Source: Acidobacteriota bacterium (lineage in GTDB: Bacteria; Acidobacteriota; Thermoanaerobaculia; Multivoradales; J023). Taken from it: a stretch of DNA of 64,000 bases. Under the pieces are notes generated by a model, which searched no databases, was not told the DNA's origin, and was given only the letters and a program-made list of their open reading frames with translations. The stretch covers positions 49,963 to 113,962 of the forward strand of contig JAJCXO010000257.1 of NCBI GenBank assembly GCA_029263395.1, written 5' to 3'. Both the position numbers and the translations under genes were made by a program. This document shows, in pieces, positions 35,606 to 43,124 of the stretch (positions are counted from its first letter, which is position 1; each line of letters begins with the position of its first letter).

Positions 35606-36265
35606 ATGGACAGTCTTTCTGGCCTCGGGAGCCGCGACGTTACGGTTTTCGAGTTCTTGCCAAACTTATTGCTGGCAGCTTTGCTGAGTCATGTGTTGGC
35701 CTTGGTCTATCAACGCTTCGCCCAATCGTTATCCAATAAGCGCACGTTCGCCGCGACCTTCCTGCCGATCACCCTGACGACAGCGATGATCATCGCCATC
35801 TTGCAGACCAACATTGTCCTCTCGCTGGGACTGGTTGGTGCATTGTCGATCATACGCTTCCGCACGGCGATCAAAGAGCCAGAGGAGCTGTCTTACATCT
35901 TCTTCTGCATCGCGATTGGGCTTGGTGCTGGTGCGGGGCAACGCGGACTGACCCTAATCGGCTTTGCGATGGTTGCTGGCATTCTCTGTGCTCGCGGTTT
36001 GTTTCAGCGCAAGGATGAGGGTCAGAATCTAATGCTCACTGTCACCGGGCCACGCAACCTGGCGATCAAGCAGGTGCTCGAAATTCTCGAAGGCGGTTGT
36101 ACCCTCGTCGATCTCAAGCGGCTCGAAGACGTGGACGACACCGTAGAGGCCGTTTTTGTCGTCGAGCTCGATGGTGTCGAAGCCCTGACGAGTGTTCGTA
36201 CCCGGCTACGGGACCTCGACGACAGCATCACCTCCACCTTCGTCGATCATCGTCACCTTGCTTGA
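35606..36265 (+). CDS. DUF4956 membrane protein
   Basis: Small polytopic protein with about four hydrophobic segments (17-37, 52-72, 78-92, 100-130) and a soluble C-terminal ferredoxin-like domain (about 150-219, LMLTVTGPRNLAIKQVLEILE). LGLVGALSIIRFRTAIKEPEELSYIFFCIAIGLGAGAG is the signature region of DUF4956. GAGGAG precedes the ATG. DUF4956 genes are usually next to VTC polyphosphate genes, as here (21-bp gap), so a role in polyphosphate or phosphate-linked polymer assembly is likely. Confidence 0.92.
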   Translation: MDSLSGLGSRDVTVFEFLPNLLLAALLSHVLALVYQRFAQSLSNKRTFAATFLPITLTTAMIIAILQTNIVLSLGLVGALSIIRFRTAIKEPEELSYIFFCIAIGLGAGAGQRGLTLIGFAMVAGILCARGLFQRKDEGQNLMLTVTGPRNLAIKQVLEILEGGCTLVDLKRLEDVDDTVEAVFVVELDGVEALTSVRTRLRDLDDSITSTFVDHRHLA

Positions 36266-36286
36266 GCCAGCAGACCGGTTGCATCG

Positions 36287-36937
36287 ATGTCCCGCCACGA
36301 GCGCAAATACACTCTGCCTGGGTATCTAGCCGGCGACCTCGCGGCACGCCTCCGGCCAGCGGGTTGGCGGCGGGCTCACCCACCACGTTACGTCAACAGT
36401 CTTTACTTCGATGGTGTCGAACGACCTCGATACCTCGAGAACGTCGAGGGACTTGGTTGGCGCAACAAGATCCGGATTCGCTGGTACGGTGACTTCTGGG
36501 GACAAATCGACACGCCTGTCCTCGAGGTCAAACTCAAGGCCGGCCACGCCGGTAGCAAGCGTCGATGGTCGGTGCCAGCCTTCGATCTAGACAAGAGGAC
36601 CCCACGTCAGGCTTTGCGTCGCCTGCCGTCTGCCGTGGAAGCCGGCACAGACGAGCTCCGGCGGCTCGATGTTGTGCTCGCCACCCGCTATCGACGTCGC
36701 TACTACACCAGCCGAAGCCTACGATTGCGGCTAACCGTCGACGACAAGGTCGCCTATCTGCGACCGCCCGGCCCACGCGGCTTCACATCCATCTGGCGCC
36801 GTGACTACGACTGCGTGATCGAACTCAAATACGACGTTGATCATGAACCGGAAGCCCACCTCATGGCGCAAAGGCTAGGCCTACGCCTGACTCGCAACTC
36901 CAAATTCGCCAAGGGCCTGGAATCAACACGCTTTTGA
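36287..36937 (+). CDS. VTC domain protein (polyphosphate polymerase-like)
   Basis: 216-residue stand-alone VTC tunnel-fold (CYTH-superfamily) domain. The N-terminal RHERKYTLPG (residues 3-12) is the phosphate-binding ERKY motif, and the basic tunnel residues appear in RNKIRIRWYG, LEVKLK, TRYRRRYY and RLRLTVDD. ELKYDVDHEPEA and RLTRNSKFAKGL complete the family pattern. Yeast VTC4 uses this fold to make polyphosphate from ATP; bacterial versions lack its SPX and membrane domains, with DUF4956 likely supplying the membrane part. Confidence 0.9.
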   Translation: MSRHERKYTLPGYLAGDLAARLRPAGWRRAHPPRYVNSLYFDGVERPRYLENVEGLGWRNKIRIRWYGDFWGQIDTPVLEVKLKAGHAGSKRRWSVPAFDLDKRTPRQALRRLPSAVEAGTDELRRLDVVLATRYRRRYYTSRSLRLRLTVDDKVAYLRPPGPRGFTSIWRRDYDCVIELKYDVDHEPEAHLMAQRLGLRLTRNSKFAKGLESTRF

Positions 36938-36947
36938 CCGGTCGACT

Positions 36948-38129
36948 TCAGTAGCCCGCCACGTGATCCAAAAACTCTCGCTGCACACGTTCCCGCAGCG
37001 ACGCGAGAGCCTCAGGCTGCGACGTGCCCCGACGGGCCTCAACGATCAGGACGTGGGGAAGGTCGTCGCTGTCACCGTAGGTTTCGTGACGCTCGAGACC
37101 ACGGAAGGTGGCGTCGTCGCTCTCACCATGACGATACCAACGGAGGTTGTTGAAACCGGTCGCGACGAGCGCCGCGGAAAGTGTCTCTTGATTCCATAGG
37201 AACTTGTGCTCCCAGCCGTGGAACGCACGGTTGATCTTGAGGGCGCTCGCGATCTTGTGCTCGGCGGGTCCAGCAAGGCGATAGTGTGTACGCCACACCC
37301 AGTCGAGGTTCGGTGTCGACAAGCGCAAGCGCCCCTCAGGAGTCAACATACGATAGATCGCCGCCAGAAAATCGAACGCGTCATCTGCCGCTAGGTGCTC
37401 GAGAAAATGTTCAGCGTACACCGCGTCGACCGAAGCGAAGTCGAGGCCACGGTTGACGTCAGCGACGAGATCAACCCCCGGGAACGGACGAATATCGACG
37501 TTGACCCAATCTTCGAGCCGCTGGCTGCCCGAACCGATGTGGAGGCGCAACGGTCCCGTCGGCAGATGACGGCGGGGTGCTGAGGCGGTCAGGACTTCGA
37601 AGACGCCCTGCGTCTCTTGCGTGACGCTCAAGAACAATGTTTTGAGGCGCTCGCGCCATGTGGACAGGGTCTCTCCACCGAGAGTTGCTGGCATCGTCGC
37701 GAGTACCAGCTGAGAGCCAGGGGCCATACTCTCCAAGAGGGATTCCAACCGGGACTGCAGTCGATCAGGGTGTCGGGTGCAGGTCACCAGATCAAACGGG
37801 CCGAGATCAGCCAAGTCCGCGTCATCGAACGTGTGGACGTCAAGTCCTGGTCGACCGAAACGTTGCGCTGCGCGACCTGCCAACCCTGACTGTTCCAGCG
37901 CGGTCACTCGAGCTGCCCCGGCGGCCAATAGGTGAGCTGCTCCCCACCCTCTGCCACAACCTACATCGAGCACACGACGCTTCTGAGCCAGCGGTTCACA
38001 GCACACGTAAATCGCCAGCCGAGCGGCACGCTCACGCGCAGCTCGCGGTGCCAGCGCATCGCGGATCGCCACCGCAGCTGCCCGTCCCGCTAGAGCAACT
38101 CGGCGACCCGCCTTATTCAGTGGGTCCAC
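36948..38129 (-). CDS. Two-domain SAM-dependent methyltransferase
   Basis: Two class I methyltransferase folds in one chain. Domain 1 (about 30-165) has VLDVGCGRGWGAAHLLAAGA and PFDLVTCTRHPDRLQ. Domain 2 (about 190-360) has LRLHIGSGSQRLEDWVNVDIRPFPG, VYAEHFLEHL and LRLSTPNLDW, the form found in methyltransferases beside polysaccharide genes. The start is GTG at 38129, overlapping the upstream VWA gene by 13 bp. It may modify sugars or lipid-linked glycans of the neighbouring cluster. Confidence 0.88.
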   Translation of the reverse strand: MDPLNKAGRRVALAGRAAAVAIRDALAPRAARERAARLAIYVCCEPLAQKRRVLDVGCGRGWGAAHLLAAGAARVTALEQSGLAGRAAQRFGRPGLDVHTFDDADLADLGPFDLVTCTRHPDRLQSRLESLLESMAPGSQLVLATMPATLGGETLSTWRERLKTLFLSVTQETQGVFEVLTASAPRRHLPTGPLRLHIGSGSQRLEDWVNVDIRPFPGVDLVADVNRGLDFASVDAVYAEHFLEHLAADDAFDFLAAIYRMLTPEGRLRLSTPNLDWVWRTHYRLAGPAEHKIASALKINRAFHGWEHKFLWNQETLSAALVATGFNNLRWYRHGESDDATFRGLERHETYGDSDDLPHVLIVEARRGTSQPEALASLRERVQREFLDHVAGY

Positions 38130-39331
38130 GGATTCACCGACGGATCGAGCGACTGATTGGAGCGCCGCCCGGCGATCACATCTACCGCCTCTGACAGACC
38201 ATCGAGCGTGAGCTCGAACATCGGAAACACTTCGCGAATCAGCCTGGCGCTAGGTGCATTCCAGATCCGCCGTGGCTCCGGGTTGAGCCAGACGGAATTG
38301 GGGCAGCGCTCACGAAAGCGCCGCAGCCAGGTGAGACCGGTGTCACGATTGTCATGATAGAGATCGATGGCGCCGCCAGCATGGGTGAGCTCGAACGGGC
38401 TCATCCACGCATCACCGGTGAAAACTACCGACCAGGTACGGTCGACACGTTTCAAGATATCGGTTGTCAGATCACCCTGTCGGCGGTAGATGTCGGTGTA
38501 GAGGCGTTCGTATGGACAGTTGTGAAAGAAACGCCATTCGAAATGCTGAAAATGATTGGCGGCATGGGCGGCTGAGAACAACCGTTCACAAAGGTCGGCG
38601 TGGGGATCCATTGAACCACCGACGTCAATCAACAGCAAAAGTTTGATGCGATTCTTGCGCGGCGGGCCGAAGATCAACTCGATCTCACCGCCGTTACGTG
38701 CGCTGCCATCGATGGTGGCGTCGAGATCGAGCTCTTCGGGACCTTCATCCTTACCGAGACGACGCAAACGCCGCAACGCCAACCCAATCTGTCGCGTGTC
38801 GAGGACGCGGTCGCTGCGCAGGTTGCGAAAACGCCGATCACTCGCCACTTGCACTGCCGAGCGACCGCCACCAGCGCCGCCGATACGAATCCCGGTCGGA
38901 TGGGTACCGCCGTGGCCAAAGGGTGACGTACCGCCGGTACCGATCCAACGATTGCCACCATCGTGGCGTTCTTTCTGCTCGCGCAACCGCTCGTCGAACC
39001 GCTTGCGCAGCTCGTCAAGATCTAACGCTTGGAGCGCGGCGCGCTCTTCTTCGCTTAGCTCACGAGGCAGAATTGGATTATTCAGCCAATCGAGCAACTC
39101 TTCGTCGAGATCAAATTGACGATCGACACCTTCGAAGAACTCGGCAAACGCCTGATCATACAGATCATAGAGGGTCTCCCGTTTCACCAGCAGCGCACGT
39201 GCGAGATGGTAAAAAACAGTGAGATTGGCCCGAGCATGCCCCTCTACCAAGGACCGAAGCAGTGGCAGCCATTCGGTCAGAGAGACCTTGATGCCACGCT
39301 CACGCAGGTAGAACAGGAAATCGATAAACAT
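38117..39331 (-). CDS. VWA domain protein (CoxE-like)
   Basis: 404-residue protein of the CoxE-type VWA group. The N-terminal half (1-200) is helical (DFLFYLRERGIKVSLTEWLPLLRS, AEFFEGVDRQF), with a Gly-rich linker (TSPFGHGGTHPTGIRIGGAGGGRSA). The VWA domain (about 230-390) has the MIDAS as DVGGSMDPH, with Gly for the usual Ser at the second position, and VVFTGDAWMSP. It lies just downstream of a MoxR ATPase gene; such pairs act in metal-cofactor insertion or complex maturation. Its 3' end overlaps the methyltransferase start. Confidence 0.9.
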   Translation of the reverse strand: MFIDFLFYLRERGIKVSLTEWLPLLRSLVEGHARANLTVFYHLARALLVKRETLYDLYDQAFAEFFEGVDRQFDLDEELLDWLNNPILPRELSEEERAALQALDLDELRKRFDERLREQKERHDGGNRWIGTGGTSPFGHGGTHPTGIRIGGAGGGRSAVQVASDRRFRNLRSDRVLDTRQIGLALRRLRRLGKDEGPEELDLDATIDGSARNGGEIELIFGPPRKNRIKLLLLIDVGGSMDPHADLCERLFSAAHAANHFQHFEWRFFHNCPYERLYTDIYRRQGDLTTDILKRVDRTWSVVFTGDAWMSPFELTHAGGAIDLYHDNRDTGLTWLRRFRERCPNSVWLNPEPRRIWNAPSARLIREVFPMFELTLDGLSEAVDVIAGRRSNQSLDPSVNPWTH

Positions 39332-39346
39332 CCGTGTCCTCGAGGA

Positions 39347-40180
39347 TCAATGCAGGACTGTGCGTCGACCGCGGGCTCCGGAGATCCACTCGTGATCCTG
39401 CTCATGCTTGAGCAACACACCTAGGAAAGGCAAGTTCTCTTCTATCGCCTTTTTGTCGATACCCGCCCGACGTAAAGCTGCAATCCAATCGATCAGCTCA
39501 CTGGTCGACGGACGTTTGCGGACTTCGGTCTGATCACGCAGCCAATAGAAGGCGATCAGCACCTGACGCAGCAGCTCGTCTTCGAGCTTGGGATGATGCA
39601 CCCGCACGATATCGGTCATCATCTCGCGATCCGGAAACGAGATGTAGTGGAACACACAACGACGCAAGAACGCGTCAGGTAGCTCTTTCTCGTTGTTCGA
39701 CGTCACGATGACAATCGGTCGATGTTCAGCGGTGACGGTCTCGCTGGTCTCGTCGATGGTGAAGCTCATCCGATCGAGCTCGTGCAGCAGATCGTTGGGA
39801 AACTCCATATCAGCCTTGTCGATCTCGTCGATCAGCAAGACAACCCGCTTGGGTGTGCGGAACGAGCTGCCGAGGGGCCCCAGCTTGATATAACGCTGGA
39901 TGTCGCGGATGTCACGGTCACCGAAACGAGCATCATTTAGCCGCTCGACGGTATCGTAGACATAGAGGCCATCGCGCCCCTTACTTGTCGACTTGACGTT
40001 CCAGGTCAGCAGCTCTAGGCCCAGGCCCTCGGCAACCGCTTCGGCGAGCACTGTCTTACCGGTGCCAGGCTCGCCCTTGATCAACAGTGGTCGTTCGAGC
40101 GCAATCGCGACATTGACCGCATCCCGCAGCTCGGGCGACGCCAGATATTTCTCAGTGCCAGTGAATTGTTGAAAGCTCAT
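39347..40180 (-). CDS. MoxR-family AAA+ ATPase
   Basis: 277-residue AAA+ ATPase. Walker A GEPGTGKTVLAEA (about 37-49), Walker B VVLLIDEIDKAD, sensor 1 region VIVTSNNEKELPDAFLRRC (Arg finger included). It pairs with the downstream VWA gene (15-bp gap), matching the MoxR-VWA chaperone modules that remodel or activate protein complexes. GGAGG lies six bases before the ATG. Client protein unknown; the oxidase operon 2 kb away encodes copper proteins but no proof of a link is visible. Confidence 0.95.
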   Translation of the reverse strand: MSFQQFTGTEKYLASPELRDAVNVAIALERPLLIKGEPGTGKTVLAEAVAEGLGLELLTWNVKSTSKGRDGLYVYDTVERLNDARFGDRDIRDIQRYIKLGPLGSSFRTPKRVVLLIDEIDKADMEFPNDLLHELDRMSFTIDETSETVTAEHRPIVIVTSNNEKELPDAFLRRCVFHYISFPDREMMTDIVRVHHPKLEDELLRQVLIAFYWLRDQTEVRKRPSTSELIDWIAALRRAGIDKKAIEENLPFLGVLLKHEQDHEWISGARGRRTVLH

Positions 40181-40322
40181 GAATCCTCCGTGGCGGGTGA
40201 TCTTACCCCGTCAGGCCGGATTGAGGGCGAGTCCCACCGCTGATAGGGTCGGAATCATGAGAGTCCGCTGATCGCGACCGCCAACCAACACTCACCCAAT
40301 CGCTCGACCTTAAGCTTTAGAC

Positions 40323-40340
40323 ACCTCGGCAAACCGAGGT
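40323..40340 (+). promoter_or_regulatory. Hairpin just upstream of the LAB-N gene
   Basis: Perfect seven-base arms ACCTCGG / CCGAGGT around CAAA. It ends 15 bases before the ATG at 40355, so it may affect translation initiation or mark the 5' end of the message. Confidence 0.4.
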
Positions 40341-40354
40341 CATTGGAGATCCGA

Positions 40355-40633
40355 ATGGACACTGAAACAATTTGGCTCGGCGTTGGCCTCGTCGGCCAGG
40401 CATTCTTTTTTATGCGCTTCTTTGTGCAATGGATCACCAGCGAACGGCAGGGGCGCAGTGTTATCCCCACAGCCTTCTGGTACTTCAGCATCGGCGGCGC
40501 TGCAATTCTCCTGGCCTACTCCATCCATCGCCAAGACCCTGTGTTCATCCTTGGCCAAAGCATGGGCTTTCTGATTTACACCCGCAACCTCGTCTTGCTG
40601 GATCGCGAGAAGCGAGCACAAGCAGCATCCTGA
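40355..40633 (+). CDS. LAB-N domain membrane protein
   Basis: 92-residue protein of the lipid A biosynthesis N-terminal (LAB-N) family, about three membrane helices. The signature is VQWITSERQGRSVIPTAFWY, with LIYTRNLVLL at the end. ATG at 40355 is chosen over an earlier TTG because GGAG precedes it by six bases. These small domains occur alone or fused to lipid-A-disaccharide synthase or glycosyltransferases and are thought to take part in lipid-linked sugar transfer. Convergent with the cytochrome gene. Confidence 0.88.
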   Translation: MDTETIWLGVGLVGQAFFFMRFFVQWITSERQGRSVIPTAFWYFSIGGAAILLAYSIHRQDPVFILGQSMGFLIYTRNLVLLDREKRAQAAS

Positions 40634-40664
40634 CGGCGCACCTCAACCGACGATTCATGCCAAA

Positions 40665-42428
40665 TTACGGCACAATCCACTCGCTCAACGGCTCGATCCC
40701 GTCGTCCGAGACCTGGACGACATAACTGCCCTTGGAGGCAAAACGCTGGCCGGGACCCAAGCTGAGATGGGGGAAAACCCCAGGATTGAGCGAGTTCTCA
40801 GCTTCGTGCTCAACGCCTTCGATGAAGTAGTCTCGCGAGAAACTCTCCACCAGGTGGACGAGTGCGTGGTCGGCGATCGACAGAGCAAAGTAAGTGTTGA
40901 GTCGCAGCCGCTCGTGGGTCTCAGGGATCCGCCGGGAGCGTAGCCAGGCGCGAACTCGGTGGATGCGAGGCACCTCCTGGCCTGGCAACGCATAGGGGTA
41001 GGTCAGGAATACTCTATCGGCCAGAGGTGACGGCACCTTCGGCACAGCGTCGCCTAGGAGACGGTACGACAGATACACCCCAGCGACCGACTCGACCTCA
41101 GCCGTCCGCGCCAGGGCCTCTAGCTCAGCTTCAGCCCGAGTGACGTCGTCGAGCCAGAGGATCAAGGTCGTGGGTGCTTCAGCGCGCAGTAGCTGGGGCC
41201 AAGTGCTCGCGGGGAGCTGCGCATGGGTCTCGACGATCCGAGCCTCGAGACGCGCTTGTAGCTCTGGTGACAGGCTGGCTCGCAGTGCCCGCGACAGTTC
41301 CTGGGCGCCTTCGTTGTCCTGGCTCATTTCTACAAGCCGTGATGGTGTCGCCGAATCCAGCTGCCGGTGATCCAGATGCCGCGCTAGAGCTGCCCCTTCA
41401 ACGGTCAAGCCACGAGACAGGTAAAGGGCATAGTCGCCAGCTTCCGAAACTACTGGCTGAGTAGTGTTGGGGAACAGACACGGCACTCGGTGGCGTTCAC
41501 AAAGCTCATGCACCGGACGCCAAGAGCCCTCCCCGAGGCCGCTGAGCATTGCGAAGACGGGCCGGTGACGATAACTGGCCTCGAGTTGCTCGGGCCAGGT
41601 CGAGCGCGGCCCATCGAGCTCCCAGACGTGCAATACCCAACGACGTAAGGCGCGATGGAATTCGTCGCGATGATAGGGCGAATGGCCCGGTCGCTCGAGT
41701 TCGGCCTCGATCTCAGCGTTCTTGCGCCGGAAGAACGCATCCATGACCTCCATCATCGCTTGGCGGGATGCCGTATCGACGTCACCCGCGATCACGGTTG
41801 CAAAGTGGATCTCCTCGGCATCCACTCCGGGGTCTTCACCCTGGCCCAGAGTTCGAAGGTAGGCGATCAGCTGTGCCATCGCGGTATCGTCCAGCTGATA
41901 ACGGGGCATGAGTGGATCGAGCTCGTGGCCACCGATGCTCTGTCCGGTTCGCAGGGCTGTAGCCAACGTCTCATCCGTATAGGGTGGACGAACCTGGAGG
42001 GACCGGACTTTCGATTTCATTCGGTCGGACTGGACTTCCCGGTACAGCTTTCGAAACAGGTCTGCCCGATCAGGGGGGGTGGTCCCAAAGAGCCAAGGCT
42101 CCGCGATCGGAGCCACATAGGCACCTCCTTCGCTCGTGCCAAACCCACTTCGACGGTGACACGAGGCACATTGGACCTGCGCCCCTTCCAACATTACGTC
42201 ACCGACCACAGTGCCTCGCAGCGGCTCACCAGACGGCAGCAACCCTTGCTCGTAGATCTGCCGCCCAGCAGCGACATCCGATGCTGATGCAACCCTCTCG
42301 ACGACCGCGGCCTCCTGACCCAAACCAGCTCGAGGCAAAGTCCCAAGGCACAGCACCCAAGCCAAGATGCAGGGCAGAACGCAAAACCGAGCACCACGCT
42401 TCACGACGCCACCTGCTCTCCCACCCAT
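40665..42428 (-). CDS. Cytochrome c fused to a periplasmic-binding-like domain
   Basis: Exported protein with signal peptide (about 15-38). The cytochrome c domain (45-200) has heme motif CASCH (87-91) and a distal Met candidate in DPLMPRYQL. The remaining 370 residues look like a type I periplasmic binding protein (HFATVIAGDVDTASRQAM, RPVFAMLSGLGEGSWRPVHELCERHRVPCLFP, AGVYLSYRLLG) of the branched-chain amino acid receptor kind but without a transporter nearby. Last gene of the multicopper oxidase operon; a periplasmic electron acceptor or redox sensor is plausible. Confidence 0.83.
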   Translation of the reverse strand: MGGRAGGVVKRGARFCVLPCILAWVLCLGTLPRAGLGQEAAVVERVASASDVAAGRQIYEQGLLPSGEPLRGTVVGDVMLEGAQVQCASCHRRSGFGTSEGGAYVAPIAEPWLFGTTPPDRADLFRKLYREVQSDRMKSKVRSLQVRPPYTDETLATALRTGQSIGGHELDPLMPRYQLDDTAMAQLIAYLRTLGQGEDPGVDAEEIHFATVIAGDVDTASRQAMMEVMDAFFRRKNAEIEAELERPGHSPYHRDEFHRALRRWVLHVWELDGPRSTWPEQLEASYRHRPVFAMLSGLGEGSWRPVHELCERHRVPCLFPNTTQPVVSEAGDYALYLSRGLTVEGAALARHLDHRQLDSATPSRLVEMSQDNEGAQELSRALRASLSPELQARLEARIVETHAQLPASTWPQLLRAEAPTTLILWLDDVTRAEAELEALARTAEVESVAGVYLSYRLLGDAVPKVPSPLADRVFLTYPYALPGQEVPRIHRVRAWLRSRRIPETHERLRLNTYFALSIADHALVHLVESFSRDYFIEGVEHEAENSLNPGVFPHLSLGPGQRFASKGSYVVQVSDDGIEPLSEWIVP

Positions 42429-42433
42429 AACAC

Positions 42434-43111
42434 TTAATGGTTCGCCAGCCGCTGGACTTCAGCAACCAACTGCTCAGCGCTCAGGAAACCATCGAGACGT
42501 AACCAAGGCGCACTAGTGGCATGACGAACAAAGGTCAACGGCTCATGGCGCATTTTGTTGCCACGGTAAGCGTCGAAGGCTTTTTGCACCATCACCACGT
42601 CTTCTAACCTACCGGTCAGGAACAGCCACGACGGCCCCGCCTTAAACCGATCTCCATATTCTCGCAGACGACTCGGTGTATCGTGCTCGGGATCGATCGA
42701 GATCGACACCATTCGGGTGTTGGACGGTAGCCTTGGCTGGGCAGCCGCAAACGTCCCGCTCAACACCGGACACACCGCCGGGCAAGTGGTAAAGATGAAC
42801 TGAAGTAGCAGCGGCCCATCGTGGCGCAATGCGACGCTCAGTGCCATCGACTCGCCAGCGGCATCCACCAAGTTGACGTCGGGCACTCGATAGGTGCGCA
42901 CCACACGGCTGAACTTAGCACTCGAATCTGTTGCCGTGCTTTGGCCAACGTGATGTCCGGCGTGGTCGTCATGGTCTGCGGCCTGGGGGTCTTCTACCGA
43001 CGGACTGCCAGACGTGTTCACGGACCCCTTAGCCCCTGCTTGCAACGGGCTGCCAAAAACCAAGAGGCAGCAACCAAGCAGGCTAGCGCCCAGGACTTGC
43101 CCTGAGCGCAT
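42434..43111 (-). CDS. SCO1/SenC family copper chaperone
   Basis: Membrane-anchored or exported thioredoxin-fold protein. Start at 43111 chosen: it follows the upstream stop by 13 bp and gives a good signal sequence (VLGASLLGCCLLVFGSPLQA). The ATG at 43150 is an alternative that overlaps the upstream gene. The copper site is intact: TCPAVCP (CxxxC) and a downstream His in FVRHATSAPW; SISIDPEHDTP is the family hallmark. SCO proteins load copper into oxidases or act as thiol-disulfide enzymes. Its location behind a multicopper oxidase suggests that target. Confidence 0.9.
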   Translation of the reverse strand: MRSGQVLGASLLGCCLLVFGSPLQAGAKGSVNTSGSPSVEDPQAADHDDHAGHHVGQSTATDSSAKFSRVVRTYRVPDVNLVDAAGESMALSVALRHDGPLLLQFIFTTCPAVCPVLSGTFAAAQPRLPSNTRMVSISIDPEHDTPSRLREYGDRFKAGPSWLFLTGRLEDVVMVQKAFDAYRGNKMRHEPLTFVRHATSAPWLRLDGFLSAEQLVAEVQRLANH

Positions 43112-43124
43112 CGCAAGGTGCCGG

